From Maribacter sp. (GTDB lineage: Bacteria; Bacteroidota; Bacteroidia; Flavobacteriales; Flavobacteriaceae), in assembly GCA_024643345.1 (NCBI GenBank), contig JAHENB010000002.1, positions 25,365 to 89,364 of the forward strand: DNA of 64,000 nt, read 5' to 3'. Below the pieces are notes generated by a model. It was not told where the DNA came from. It made no database searches and saw only the letters and a list, made by a program, of their open reading frames with translations. Within the stretch, counting starts at the first letter, position 1, and each line of letters opens with the position of its first letter. Positions 1-9,219 of the stretch are shown here, piece by piece. The position numbers were made by a program, and so were the translations under genes.

Positions 1-721
1 GTACGAAGTTGGGCAGTCCGGAAGGCACAGTGCCCACGACATTGACCCCATGTTCTTGTAAATCAAAAAAATAAACCCCAAGACTGCCCAAGATTACAAC
101 CAATAAAATTCCAGGAATTCGTTCGTCCCATTTTTTAAAAAGAACAATAAGCAAAATGCCCAATATTCCGATTGCTAAATCGTATGGGTTCGTCGATTCC
201 AACATCGTAAAACTATTGATGACGAGTTGATGAAATTGGTTGCTTTTTTCAATAGTTGCCCCCAATAAGTGTCCAAATTGACTGAAAATAATGATAATGG
301 CCGCTCCTGAAGTAAAACCGTTGATAACTGGTTTCGATAAGAAGTTGACCAGAAAACCCATTCGCAAAAGGCCTAAAACCAATTGGATCACCCCAACCGT
401 GAGCCCCAAAAAAAGAGCCATGGCGATATAATTTTCCACACCGGTAATCGAAAGTGCCCCCAAACCGGCCGCTACAAGAAGCGAATCCATGGCAACGGGT
501 CCCATGCCCACTTGTCTGGAAGTACCCAAAAAGGAATAGATCAAAATGGGAAGCAGTGCCGTGTAGAGTCCGTATACCGGCGGCAAACCGGCAATCATGG
601 CATAGGCCATGCCTTGGGGAACCAGAATAACGCCAACCGTAAATCCTGCGACCACATCTTTGGGAAAATCGCTTTTTTTGTAATTGGGCAGCCACTCTAA
701 AAAAGGGAAGAACTTTCGCAT
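1..721 (-). CDS. SulP-family anion transporter, N-terminal part (gene runs off the left edge)
   Basis: The minus strand from 721 encodes about 240 residues starting MRKFFPFLEWLPNYKKSDFP, then a chain of hydrophobic helices. VLPQ-like residues appear as VILVPQGMAYAMIAGLPP, the conserved first-helix signature of SulP permeases, followed by the QVGMGPVAMDSLL and GFTSGAAIIII segments also typical of that family. SulP proteins are inner-membrane carriers of sulfate, bicarbonate or other anions. The C-terminal half, where a cytoplasmic STAS domain would lie, is outside the window, so substrate and completeness cannot be judged. A different-frame minus-strand ORF at 249-746 is a shadow. The gene lies downstream of kdsA on the same strand but is separated from it by a hairpin. 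Confidence 0.9.
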   Translation of the reverse strand, partial: MRKFFPFLEWLPNYKKSDFPKDVVAGFTVGVILVPQGMAYAMIAGLPPVYGLYTALLPILIYSFLGTSRQVGMGPVAMDSLLVAAGLGALSITGVENYIAMALFLGLTVGVIQLVLGLLRMGFLVNFLSKPVINGFTSGAAIIIIFSQFGHLLGATIEKSNQFHQLVINSFTMLESTNPYDLAIGILGILLIVLFKKWDERIPGILLVVILGSLGVYFFDLQEHGVNVVGTVPSGLPNFV

Positions 722-737
722 GGGATAAAGGTACTGC

Positions 738-780
738 AAAAACCAAAATACTGGGTTTGGTTGGTTAGACCAACCCAGTT
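738..780 (-). terminator. Hairpin between kdsA and the SulP gene, probable kdsA terminator
   Basis: ACTGGGTT at 750-757 pairs with AACCCAGT at 772-779, with a further GGT/ACC extension inside. On the minus strand it lies after the kdsA stop and is followed by a T-rich run (ATTTTGGTTTTT). It could equally be a leader hairpin of the SulP transcript. Confidence 0.45.
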
Positions 781-835
781 CACCGTTTGGGCCCCTTGAC
801 CAAGGTCGATTTTATAAATTCAATTCCTGTTCCGA

Positions 836-1657
836 TCAGCTTAACTCGTTGATGGTCATTCGGAGTTTGGTGAGGTTGGTCAGCAAGTTATCAAGATGAT
901 CTAAATGGAGCATATTGGCCCCGTCGCTTTTGGCATTGGCAGGATCGAAGTGGGTTTCCATGAAAATACCGTCTACGCCCGCGGCGATGCCCGCACGAGC
1001 AATGGTCTCGATCATATCGGGCCGACCCCCGGTAACCCCGGTCGACTGGTTGGGCTGTTGCAGCGAATGGGTCACATCGAGCACCACTGGCGCATATTTT
1101 TTCATAGTGGGAATCCCCCGAAAATCGACGATCATATCCTGGTAGCCGAACATGGTGCCCCTGTCGGTGATCATGGCTTGTTCATTCCCCGAATCGGTGA
1201 CCTTGGCCACGGCATGTTTCATGCTTTCGGGGCTCATAAACTGCCCTTTCTTTAAATTGATGGTCTTGCCGGTCTTGGCCGCAGCGATCACCAAATCGGT
1301 TTGGCGTACCAAAAAGGCGGGTATCTGAAGAATATCAACATATTCCGCGGCCATGGTGGCATCCGATATTTCATGGATGTCGGTTATGGTGGGCACTTTA
1401 AAATTTTCCGAAACTTTCCGCAATATTTTTAGCGCCCTTTCGTCCCCGATCCCCGTAAAGGAATCGATGCGATTTCGGTTGGCCTTTTTAAAACTCCCTT
1501 TGAACACGTAAGGAATTTTGAGCCTATCGGTCACCGAAACGATTTTTTCCGCAATGCGCATCGCCATATCCTCGCCTTCAATGGCGCAAGGTCCAGAAAG
1601 CAGAAAAAAATTGTTGCTATCAAGGTGTTTCAATTGTGGGATTAGTTCAAGCTTCAT
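836..1657 (-). CDS. kdsA: 3-deoxy-8-phosphooctulonate synthase (KDO-8-P synthase)
   Basis: This cytosolic enzyme condenses phosphoenolpyruvate with arabinose 5-phosphate to give KDO-8-phosphate, the precursor of the inner-core sugar of lipopolysaccharide. The 273-residue length is normal. Visible family motifs are SGPCAIEGED near residue 20, KGSFKKANRNR near 55, QIPAFLVRQTDLV, KKGQFMSPESM, DVTHSLQQPN and GIFMETHFDPANAKSDG. The Cys in SGPC, with His in DVTHS, Glu in METH and Asp in KSDG, matches the metal-binding set of the metal-dependent KdsA class; metal-independent enzymes such as that of E. coli have Asn in place of the Cys. Divergent from typA, with its own TAnnTTTG box about 20 bases upstream. 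Confidence 0.96.
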   Translation of the reverse strand: MKLELIPQLKHLDSNNFFLLSGPCAIEGEDMAMRIAEKIVSVTDRLKIPYVFKGSFKKANRNRIDSFTGIGDERALKILRKVSENFKVPTITDIHEISDATMAAEYVDILQIPAFLVRQTDLVIAAAKTGKTINLKKGQFMSPESMKHAVAKVTDSGNEQAMITDRGTMFGYQDMIVDFRGIPTMKKYAPVVLDVTHSLQQPNQSTGVTGGRPDMIETIARAGIAAGVDGIFMETHFDPANAKSDGANMLHLDHLDNLLTNLTKLRMTINELS

Positions 1658-1676
1658 AGGTATAGAATTTCATGGG

Positions 1677-1684
1677 CAAAGATA
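1677..1684 (-). promoter_or_regulatory. Candidate -7 box (TAnnTTTG) for kdsA
   Basis: The minus strand reads TATCTTTG, an exact match to the Bacteroidota -7 consensus, about 20 bases before the kdsA ATG. No clear TTG lies 17-23 bases upstream, so only the -7 half is supported. Confidence 0.5.
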
Positions 1685-1759
1685 GCGGTTTTTGAAACGA
1701 AATGATCTTGACAGAACCTTCTCAAAATCAGTAAACTAAAAATAACATAACTTTAGGTG

Positions 1760-1786
1760 TTGGAGCAAAAAATAGGAGTATCTTTG
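1760..1786 (+). promoter_or_regulatory. Candidate promoter for typA (TTG-N16-TATCTTTG)
   Basis: TTG at 1760-1762 and TATCTTTG at 1779-1786 are 16 bases apart, close to the flavobacterial TTG-N17-23-TAnnTTTG consensus. The site is about 43 bases upstream of the typA ATG. Confidence 0.65.
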
Positions 1787-1828
1787 CACGCTGAAAAATA
1801 GCAAGCATACTGCCATTAAAAAAATATT

Positions 1829-3628
1829 ATGTCCATAACAAAGAATATCGCCATTATTGCGCACGTAGACCACGGGAAGACCACCTTGGTAGATAAAATT
1901 ATGTACCACTGTCATTTGTTCCGTGAGAACGAGAATACAGGGGATTTGATATTGGACAATAATGATCTTGAACGCGAACGTGGCATCACAATTACTTCAA
2001 AGAACGTTTCCGTTGTATATAAAGACACTAAAATAAATATCATTGACACCCCTGGTCACGCCGATTTCGGTGGGGAGGTCGAGCGTGTGCTCAATATGGC
2101 CGATGGCGTGCTCTTATTGGTCGATGCCTTTGAAGGCCCCATGCCACAGACTCGTTTTGTACTGCAAAAGGCCATCGACCTAGGCTTGAAACCCTGTGTG
2201 GTCATCAATAAGGTCGATAAGGAGAACTGTACCCCCGAAGAGGTGCATGAAAAAGTTTTCGATCTGATGTTCGAATTGGGGGCTGAGGAATGGCAACTCG
2301 ATTTTCCAACTGTTTACGGATCGGCGAAACATAACTGGATGAGTGATGACTGGAAAAATCCAACGGATTCCATTGAACCCTTATTGGATATGGTAATCGA
2401 GCACATCCCTACTTTTAAACCAGAGGTGGGAACTACCCAAATGTTGATCACTTCCCTTGATTTTTCGTCTTTCACGGGGCGAATTGCGATAGGTAGGTTA
2501 TTGCGTGGCAGCCTAAAAGAAAATCAACAAATTTCCCTGGTCAAACGGGATGGGAGTATCGTAAAGTCAAAAATAAAGGAATTGTACACTTTCGAGGGCT
2601 TGGGACGTGTGAAGGTAAAAGAAGTGGCCGCAGGCGATATTTGTGCCATCGTGGGATTGGAAGGTTTCGAAATTGGCGATACCATTGCCGACCTTGAAAA
2701 TCCGGAGGGTTTAAAGACCATTGCCATCGATGAACCTACCATGAGCATGTTGTTTACCATAAACGACAGTCCGTTTTTCGGTAAGGACGGTAAATTCGTG
2801 ACTTCAAGGCATATCAAGGAGCGCCTGGAACGTGAACTGGAAAAGAATTTGGCCCTGAGGGTCAATGAAACCGATAGTGCCGATAAATTTATGGTCTTTG
2901 GTCGTGGGGTACTGCACCTCTCGGTCTTGATCGAAACCATGAGGCGGGAAGGCTACGAACTTCAGATTGGGCAACCACAGGTGATCATCAAGGAAATCGA
3001 TGGTGTGAAATGCGAGCCGGTTGAGCAGTTGACCATCGATTTGCCAGAGGAGGTATCTGGCAAGGCGGTTGAAATGGTCTCCATGCGGAAAGGGGAAATG
3101 ACCAGTATGGAAGCTAAGGGATCTCGTATGGTCTGTGAATTTCTTATTCCTTCAAGGGGCATCATCGGTCTTCGAAACCAACTATTGACCGCAACAGCAG
3201 GTGAAGCCATTATGGCACATCGCTTCTTAGAGTACCAACCCATGAAAGGGAATATTCCACAACGCCAGAACGGATCTTTGGTTTCCATGGAGAAAGGGAA
3301 GGCCATACCCTATTCCATTGATAAGCTACAAGATCGTGGCAAGTTTTTTGTTGATCCGGGAGAAGACATCTACGAAGGCCAGGTCATCGGGGAGAACTCC
3401 CGTGGCGATGACATGACCATCAACATCACCAAAACCAAAAAATTATCGAACGTGCGGTCCTCAGGGGCCGATGATAAGGCCAAAATTGTTCCGGCAATCA
3501 AGTTTTCCTTGGAGGAAGCCCTTGAGTATATTCAAAAGGATGAATACGTGGAAGTGACCCCGAAGCACTTGCGACTCAGAAAAATTTACCTTACCGAGGT
3601 GGAACGCAAGCGCAATAAAGTGAACTAA
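1829..3628 (+). CDS. typA: Translational GTPase TypA/BipA
   Basis: A ribosome-associated GTPase of the EF-G superfamily, implicated in stress and low-temperature growth and in 50S ribosome assembly. The 599-residue length is typical. The G-domain motifs are in order at the N-terminus: AHVDHGKTT (G1, about residues 11-19), RGITI (G2), DTPGHADFGGEVER (G3) and NKVDK (G4). The rest contains EF-G-like domains with the conserved VSMRKGEM and RGIIGLRNQLLTATAG segments of domain V and the BipA-specific C-terminal domain. The gene stands alone with its own promoter and a strong shared terminator. Confidence 0.97.
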   Translation: MSITKNIAIIAHVDHGKTTLVDKIMYHCHLFRENENTGDLILDNNDLERERGITITSKNVSVVYKDTKINIIDTPGHADFGGEVERVLNMADGVLLLVDAFEGPMPQTRFVLQKAIDLGLKPCVVINKVDKENCTPEEVHEKVFDLMFELGAEEWQLDFPTVYGSAKHNWMSDDWKNPTDSIEPLLDMVIEHIPTFKPEVGTTQMLITSLDFSSFTGRIAIGRLLRGSLKENQQISLVKRDGSIVKSKIKELYTFEGLGRVKVKEVAAGDICAIVGLEGFEIGDTIADLENPEGLKTIAIDEPTMSMLFTINDSPFFGKDGKFVTSRHIKERLERELEKNLALRVNETDSADKFMVFGRGVLHLSVLIETMRREGYELQIGQPQVIIKEIDGVKCEPVEQLTIDLPEEVSGKAVEMVSMRKGEMTSMEAKGSRMVCEFLIPSRGIIGLRNQLLTATAGEAIMAHRFLEYQPMKGNIPQRQNGSLVSMEKGKAIPYSIDKLQDRGKFFVDPGEDIYEGQVIGENSRGDDMTINITKTKKLSNVRSSGADDKAKIVPAIKFSLEEALEYIQKDEYVEVTPKHLRLRKIYLTEVERKRNKVN

Positions 3629-3645
3629 AATAGAGTTGATTCAAT

Positions 3646-3681
3646 AAAAAAGCCCGATGGCCATGGCCATCGGGCTTTTTT
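3646..3681. terminator. Bidirectional intrinsic terminator between typA and ppgK
   Basis: AGCCCGATGG (3651-3660) pairs with CCATCGGGCT (3667-3676), flanked by A5 on the left and T5 on the right. It can serve both converging genes. Confidence 0.9.
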
Positions 3682-3698
3682 ATTGTGTAAAGGATACA

Positions 3699-4448
3699 TC
3701 AGCTTTTTGGCACTAAGCAGGCCGCTGCAGCAGCAGCACCAATGATTCCCGCATGGTTTTGAAGTTCGGCCGCGATTACCGGTGTTTCAATGGTGATACA
3801 GGCTTCGTATTCGGAAAAATCCTTGGAAGCGCCACCACCTAAGATAATGAGATCGGGTGAAATGATCAGTTCAACAAATTCCAAAAAAACATTGAACCGC
3901 TTTCCCCATTCTTCATAACTGAGCTGTTCGCGTTCCCTGGCAGAATCGGCTGCCCAAAGTTCTATTTTTTCGAATTCCTTATAAGGGATTTGGCCCAGTT
4001 CAACATTCGGTATGAGCTCGCCGTTCCAAAAGGCACCACTGCCCAGGCCAGTACCAATGGTAATCATCACTACCAGTCCTTTCCGGCCTTTTCCGATACC
4101 ATAGTTCATCGTGGCATAACCCGCAGCATCGGCGTCATTGACCACAACCACCGGTTGTTCGGCATATTTGGAAAAAAGTTCTTCCACATTGCGGCCGTAC
4201 CATTTTTTGTGCAAGTTGCCTTCAGACTTGCAAACCCCATGTTTGATCACGGTAGGGAAGCCGATTCCGATGGGACCTGTATGATTGAAATACTTCACGA
4301 TTTCGGCCACCACCTTGGCCATGGCCTTGGGTTTTCGCGACTCTGGCGTGGGTATCCTGTAACGTTCCGTAAGCATCTCCCCGGTTTCCGAATTTACCAA
4401 GGCCCCTTTGATCCCTGATCCCCCAACATCGATTCCCAAAACTTCCAT
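3699..4448 (-). CDS. ppgK: Polyphosphate glucokinase-like ROK-family kinase
   Basis: Predicted to phosphorylate glucose to glucose 6-phosphate with inorganic polyphosphate and/or ATP in the cytosol. The 249-residue protein begins [18 protein letters not shown], the phosphate-binding DxGGTxxK-type loop of ROK/PPGK proteins. It continues with [21 protein letters not shown] with the catalytic Asp, and [19 protein letters not shown]. These segments and the short length fit PPGK better than general ROK sugar kinases. An in-frame ATG at 4457 would add three residues; 4448 is preferred because family members normally begin at this point. Polyphosphate use itself is inferred from family resemblance. 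Confidence 0.85.
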   Translation of the reverse strand: MEVLGIDVGGSGIKGALVNSETGEMLTERYRIPTPESRKPKAMAKVVAEIVKYFNHTGPIGIGFPTVIKHGVCKSEGNLHKKWYGRNVEELFSKYAEQPVVVVNDADAAGYATMNYGIGKGRKGLVVMITIGTGLGSGAFWNGELIPNVELGQIPYKEFEKIELWAADSAREREQLSYEEWGKRFNVFLEFVELIISPDLIILGGGASKDFSEYEACITIETPVIAAELQNHAGIIGAAAAAACLVPKS

Positions 4449-4510
4449 TGCAATCATTTAAATTTACGCGGCAAAGTAACAAAAAGTTTTGGGAGTACGG
4501 GAATAGTTGG

Positions 4511-5326
4511 TCATACAAGTTGGGAACGATTTTTAAGAGCATCAAAAATCAACTGCTCGGTGGCCAATACTTTATGTTTGCCATCATAGTCGAGCCATAT
4601 CATTTCTTCGCCCTCCGATTGTGCTATGGGAATGCCCTTATAATCACTTGTATAACAACTGATCCGAACGAGTTTTCCTTTGGGAAGCCCATCGTTATTG
4701 GCTTCAAAAACACCCATAAATTGAAAGCTTGGATGTTGTAAGCCTAGGTTCAGTTTCGTCTTAATATGTTCGGAAAGGGTCTCAAAATCGGAAGACTTGG
4801 GCGCTCTTGGCCCCCCTGGAAATTGGTGCCGCCCCTCATTGGCATTGTACAACATCAAAAGTTTGCCGTCAACCACAAGGATCCAAGCAAGCAAATCGAT
4901 GATTTGGTGGGAAGGTTCCACATAATAGTCAATCGAATTCAGGGAATGGTTCGCATCGATGATATCGAGTATTCGGTCGATGGTCCTGCCCATCAGGGTT
5001 AAAGTGCCCAGGTTTTTGTTCCTGCCCAAGGCACTGGAAATGGTCTCGTCCCGGTTTCCAAATTTGTAACCTTCTTTTTTGATCCAAAGCACATTCAACA
5101 AATGTTGCATCAGCACATTTCCCAATTGGTCTATGGAAATGGCAATTTGGAGCAGGTATTCCCCAAGACCTTTGATTCCTTTTGTGAAAAGTGAATGGAA
5201 GAGTCCGTATATGAAACCGAACGGACCGGTGAAGAGCAGCAAAACAATCGAGATCAGGAAAAGCAAAAGGCCTATAAAAGGGCTCACTTTCTTGTCGGAT
5301 TGAAATATTTGTTTTTTTAGGATCAT
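4511..5326 (-). CDS. Membrane-anchored protein with DETISS-type and degenerate Nudix-like domains
   Basis: The 271-residue protein has three apparent parts. A hydrophobic hairpin at about residues 15-50 is the likely membrane anchor. A middle part (about 50-125) contains SIDQLGN and a GNRDETISSALGRNK core, which resembles small unassigned phage and prophage proteins. The C-terminal part (about 140-260) has a Nudix-like fold pattern: ILVVDGKLLMLYN, RHQFPGGPRAP, then GVFEANNDG and GEEMIWLDYD. The position of the Nudix box lacks the REXXEE metal-binding glutamates, so catalysis is doubtful. The domain assignments come from motif reading and are moderate at best. It lies upstream of ppgK on the same strand with a 62-base gap. 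Confidence 0.6.
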   Translation of the reverse strand: MILKKQIFQSDKKVSPFIGLLLFLISIVLLLFTGPFGFIYGLFHSLFTKGIKGLGEYLLQIAISIDQLGNVLMQHLLNVLWIKKEGYKFGNRDETISSALGRNKNLGTLTLMGRTIDRILDIIDANHSLNSIDYYVEPSHQIIDLLAWILVVDGKLLMLYNANEGRHQFPGGPRAPKSSDFETLSEHIKTKLNLGLQHPSFQFMGVFEANNDGLPKGKLVRISCYTSDYKGIPIAQSEGEEMIWLDYDGKHKVLATEQLIFDALKNRSQLV

Positions 5327-5390
5327 TACTGCCTAAATTTAATTGGCCACGAATGCGTTAAACAGATTCTAATGTAGGTCACGCTTAAAA

Positions 5391-6083
5391 TCAGGATGGC
5401 TGAGATTCGATGTTCAGGGCGGCGGTATAGGTATCGGCATACTTAAAATCATGAAACCAATAAAGCGATGAAATGATTTCGAAGACCATGCTCCCATCGT
5501 CTTCTAACTCCATTTTATATTGCCAGATAATATCTTTCGCATCTTCAAATGCTCCTTCCTGCATCTGATCTTCAAACAATCGGTTGATCAAAGTGTTTTG
5601 AGGCATGCCTTGCACCAGTAAACGGATCAGTACTATCTCGGTATTCTTGTCAAAAACCGATTGGGCCATTTTTTCCTTTGGGCTGATCTTTACTTTAAAC
5701 CCAGCCGCTTCGGGATGGGGAAAAGTACCGTTAAAAGCTTCGTACAACAATTGGGTGGCATTGAAAAAGGTCTCGTGCAGGGACAATTCGGCATATTCTT
5801 CCCACATTTTTTCGTCGATCATCTCATGGGAAAGGTTTTCTATTTGCCCCGATTTCAGCCGACTTCCAAAAAGATGTGCCAAGACAATTTTAGCGGCCGC
5901 TTCAGGTTCGTTGTCGGCCAATGATAACAAACACATTTCTTTTACCTCCGCATCGGTGAGGTCGGTGGTGTCGCCATATTCCATCTGTTCCAATAATTTC
6001 AGATAATCCTCGTTTTGCCAAGAATTGGGGAGTACCGTGATGATAGCAAACTTGAGGGGCACAATGGTAAAGTTCAATTTCAT
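5391..6083 (-). CDS. Conserved hypothetical protein, acidic and helical, unknown function
   Basis: I do not recognise this 230-residue protein. It has no signal peptide and no membrane segment. It is acidic and apparently mostly helical, with runs such as LTDAEVKEMCLLSLADNEPE and NEDYLKLLEQMEYGDTTDL. The even charge pattern and lack of low-complexity sequence suggest a folded cytosolic protein. It lies upstream of the membrane Nudix-like gene on the same strand (64-base gap) and is divergent from the exported dikinase-like gene. No function is assigned. Confidence 0.6.
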   Translation of the reverse strand: MKLNFTIVPLKFAIITVLPNSWQNEDYLKLLEQMEYGDTTDLTDAEVKEMCLLSLADNEPEAAAKIVLAHLFGSRLKSGQIENLSHEMIDEKMWEEYAELSLHETFFNATQLLYEAFNGTFPHPEAAGFKVKISPKEKMAQSVFDKNTEIVLIRLLVQGMPQNTLINRLFEDQMQEGAFEDAKDIIWQYKMELEDDGSMVFEIISSLYWFHDFKYADTYTAALNIESQPS

Positions 6084-6183
6084 GGGATGCTCTTAACTTT
6101 ATTTTCTATGCCCATAAGATAGCCAAAGTGCGGCATATACAAATAATCCTTTCTTATAATTCAGTTCAAAAAGAAAATGGCAG

Positions 6184-6191
6184 TACTTTTG
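6184..6191 (+). promoter_or_regulatory. Candidate -7 box (TACTTTTG) for the dikinase-like gene
   Basis: An exact TAnnTTTG match lies 20 bases before the ATG at 6212. It sits inside the longer open frame that begins at 6128, which argues for the downstream start. Confidence 0.45.
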
Positions 6192-6211
6192 TGCAATTAT
6201 CTGGAATACAT

Positions 6212-9127
6212 ATGCCCATGGGTAAATATTTAATGGTTGGATGTCTTGGCTTATTGTTTTCTTGTTCGCTATTTGGTCAGCAGAAAATCGACCATGACTT
6301 CTTAAAGGATCAAATCTCTCAATATAAAACGAGCATTCGCGGCCCTTACAAGGATATTCGCTGGTTTTGTACGGATGGTAGCGTACGCGCGCCCAAAGAC
6401 CCATGTCCTGATAGTATCGGACCTGGAGTGCAACATGCCCGTTACAAGGATGAAGTTGTGGCCATTGGAAAGGATCGACATATTTTTTTGGGACAAATCC
6501 TGGCGTATACCTTAAAAGATGAATTCTGGGATGAAACCGAAGATCATTCCCGTTTAAAGCAGTACCAACTCGATAAATACCTTCGTGCGGTCGATAACGG
6601 TTGGATCAATCAAAAAGGGCAGTTTTATCGTGGTTCTGTACAGGCCGAAGATGAGGAGGCTTGGGGAATCGAATTTTATAAATGGCTACTGGCCAAGGAT
6701 CAGGTTGTGGAGCGCGATTATTTTTTGGTCAGACAGTCCTTAATGGATGTCCCACACAGCGGGGATGATAATATGGCCCAACGAATGCGCACTCAATCGA
6801 AGGTCATTTCCGATCTTTATGAACCCTTTATGGATTTAAGGGTAAAAATTCACAGTCAGCCGGAGGTGGGCGATATTGCAAAAGTGAGGGTCTTTCAACA
6901 AAAGAACAGCCTTCAACTAAGCGAGGCCTTGAACAGCAATTTCACTGAACTGCTGGCCACAATGACCGAATTTTTCAAACCGATAGATATACAAAAACTT
7001 GCCTCTAGGGCGACCTTGCTAAAAAATACCACTTTGGGAAAGGCTTTGGACGCTTATATCGAGAATAACCGGGCAGATACCAGAGAATCAATATTGATTG
7101 CGGCAACGGCTGATCTTTTATTGGAGATCCGCCAAGGAATCATCGATGAAAAGAGACCAACCGCTCGCCTTCAACTGCTCGATATTTCCTTGAAATTGGA
7201 AGAGTTGTTGTTTAAAAGGGCTTCTTTATGGGAACCAAAAACGGTTTCTGAACAACTTGAGAAAATCTGTAGTCTTGCCACGGCCTCGGCAGGGTCGGGC
7301 TATCTGGAACTTTGGGAATGGAATCAGGTAAAAAATTCTTTGAACAATTCGGGGCTTGATAAAATGTCGCTTGCCGAACTTACCCAGGTACTGGAAACGG
7401 CCAGGGGCGTGGTCGAATGGAGCGCGGCCATGGTAAAGGCGAATTACCAGGATGAAGTGAATACCTATGGGATATTTGAGCCATTGGCCTATGGCTTTAT
7501 CGATGATCGGATCAGGGGGTCGATCGCGCTGCATTTGGGCAAAACGGTCGGTGAGCTCGGTGATTTTCTGTCCAAAGAGTCGGCTTTGACCAACAAAGTA
7601 ATGGATATAGCCAACCAGAGCACGGTACGAGGTCTCAACCCGGGTTATGCCTACGGGGAATTGGTCGTGGTGGCAGGTTCGCCAGACGAGGTGGAAGTGT
7701 CGCCAGATAAAATATACATTTTTAAAAGACCGCCCTCGGATTTAAAGCCCGTGTCCGGTATCGCCACGGTGGCTGAAGGAAATATGGTTTCCCATGTACA
7801 ATTACTTGCCAGAAATTTGGGGATTCCCAATGCGGCCCTATCCGATGATAATTTACTACAGCTCTTGCCTTACAATGGCAAAAAAGTATTTTATGCGGTT
7901 TCCAACAAAGGAAATGTAATCCTAAAACCTGAAGCGCAAATGACAGGCCAAGAGCGTGAGCTCTTCACCAAAAAAGAACGGAGTTACGAAAAGATAGCGG
8001 TGCCCATTGCAAAAATCAGGCTCGATCAGGTCGATATCCTCAACCTGCGTGATGTTGATGCCAGCGATTCGGGTCAGCTTTGCGGACCAAAAGCCGCCAA
8101 TCTGGGGCAATTGAAGAAAATGTTCCCCGAAAGGGTAGTGGAGGGTTTGGTCATTCCATTTGGGATATTTAGGGACCATATGAACCAGGTTATGCCCGGC
8201 CAAGATGGCTCATATTGGGCATTTCTCAATGCCATGTTCGCGGAAGCGGACCTGATGCGCAAAAACGGAACCCTTGAATCCGAAGTGGAACATTATCAAC
8301 TTGGTCAATTGCAAGTACTTAGGGACGCCATAAAGAAAATGCCGTTAAAAGAAAGTTTTGTGGCCCGAATGGAACAGGAATTTCAAACGGTCTTAGGAAA
8401 ACCATTGGGCTCCATTCCGGTTTTTCTGAGGAGCGATACCAATATGGAGGATTTAAAGGATTTTACAGGTGCCGGACTAAACCTTACCCTCTTCAACGTG
8501 GTCGACAAGGAAAAAATATTTAGTGGTATCAAGGATGTTTGGGCCTCCCCTTACACAGAAAGGAGTTTTAAATGGCGTCAAAAATATCTTTTGAATCCGG
8601 AAAACGTTTTTCCATCCATTTTGGTGATCCCAAGTGTAGATGTCGATTATTCGGGGGTGCTAATTACAAAGGGCATCGTCTCCGGAAATGAAAAAGATCT
8701 TACCGTTGCCTTTAGTCGTGGTGCCGGAGGGGCGGTAGATGGGCAATCTGCGGAAACTTATACAATATTTGAACATGGAAGTTACCGGCTTTTGGCCCCT
8801 GCCCGGGAAGCACATTATAACAGTTTGCCCCAAACAGGGGGTACGGCACAGAAATCTGCCACCTTTGAACGGTCCGTATTGAACCCAAAAAACATAGATG
8901 AGATTAGGGAATTCTCCAATGTTATCCGTAAAACTTTGCCCACTGAGACCCAATCGGATTATATGGGCGCCTATGATGTGGAATTGGGTTTTCAGGACAA
9001 CAAGCTTTGGCTATTTCAAATCAGACCTTTTGTGGAAAATAAAAAGGCCTTGAGTTCGGGATATTTGGAATCGATTACACCCAAGATCAATGGGGCAAAG
9101 GAGATTCAACTATCTGCATCGTTATAA
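6212..9127 (+). CDS. Exported PEP/pyruvate-dikinase-domain protein with glucan water dikinase-like domain order
   Basis: The start at 6212 (or ATG 6218) gives a clean signal sequence, KYLMVGCLGLLFSCSLFGQQ, in a 971-residue protein; the frame is open from 6128, but that start puts the signal sequence internally. About 460 mainly helical residues follow. A swivelling phosphohistidine domain comes next (about 470-580), with GNMVSHVQLLARNLGIP carrying the presumed catalytic His near residue 528. An ATP-grasp PPDK_N domain (about 620-960) follows, with CGPKAANLG, PVFLRSDTNMED, SRGAGGAVDGQSAETY and a final LWLFQIRPF. In PpsA and PPDK the ATP-grasp precedes the His domain; here the order is reversed, as in alpha-glucan water dikinase, and SHVQLLARN resembles its active site. 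No C-terminal PEP-binding barrel is seen. Substrate unknown. Confidence 0.75.
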   Translation: MPMGKYLMVGCLGLLFSCSLFGQQKIDHDFLKDQISQYKTSIRGPYKDIRWFCTDGSVRAPKDPCPDSIGPGVQHARYKDEVVAIGKDRHIFLGQILAYTLKDEFWDETEDHSRLKQYQLDKYLRAVDNGWINQKGQFYRGSVQAEDEEAWGIEFYKWLLAKDQVVERDYFLVRQSLMDVPHSGDDNMAQRMRTQSKVISDLYEPFMDLRVKIHSQPEVGDIAKVRVFQQKNSLQLSEALNSNFTELLATMTEFFKPIDIQKLASRATLLKNTTLGKALDAYIENNRADTRESILIAATADLLLEIRQGIIDEKRPTARLQLLDISLKLEELLFKRASLWEPKTVSEQLEKICSLATASAGSGYLELWEWNQVKNSLNNSGLDKMSLAELTQVLETARGVVEWSAAMVKANYQDEVNTYGIFEPLAYGFIDDRIRGSIALHLGKTVGELGDFLSKESALTNKVMDIANQSTVRGLNPGYAYGELVVVAGSPDEVEVSPDKIYIFKRPPSDLKPVSGIATVAEGNMVSHVQLLARNLGIPNAALSDDNLLQLLPYNGKKVFYAVSNKGNVILKPEAQMTGQERELFTKKERSYEKIAVPIAKIRLDQVDILNLRDVDASDSGQLCGPKAANLGQLKKMFPERVVEGLVIPFGIFRDHMNQVMPGQDGSYWAFLNAMFAEADLMRKNGTLESEVEHYQLGQLQVLRDAIKKMPLKESFVARMEQEFQTVLGKPLGSIPVFLRSDTNMEDLKDFTGAGLNLTLFNVVDKEKIFSGIKDVWASPYTERSFKWRQKYLLNPENVFPSILVIPSVDVDYSGVLITKGIVSGNEKDLTVAFSRGAGGAVDGQSAETYTIFEHGSYRLLAPAREAHYNSLPQTGGTAQKSATFERSVLNPKNIDEIREFSNVIRKTLPTETQSDYMGAYDVELGFQDNKLWLFQIRPFVENKKALSSGYLESITPKINGAKEIQLSASL

Positions 9128-9219
9128 AATCAAATGCTCTTGAAGCTTGGCATTCAAGATAGGGATTGCCCGCCAATTCTTAAAAAAATGTATATTATAG
9201 GACAAACTAAAAAAACAAT

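Noticed and set aside
249..746. Minus-strand open frame of 165 codons at the left edge
   Set aside because: It is a different frame of the SulP gene. The frame starting at 721 gives a recognisable transporter sequence; this one gives no family pattern.
6099..6404. Minus-strand open frame over the start of the dikinase-like gene
   Set aside because: It opposes a well-supported gene with signal peptide and promoter box, and has no recognisable sequence.
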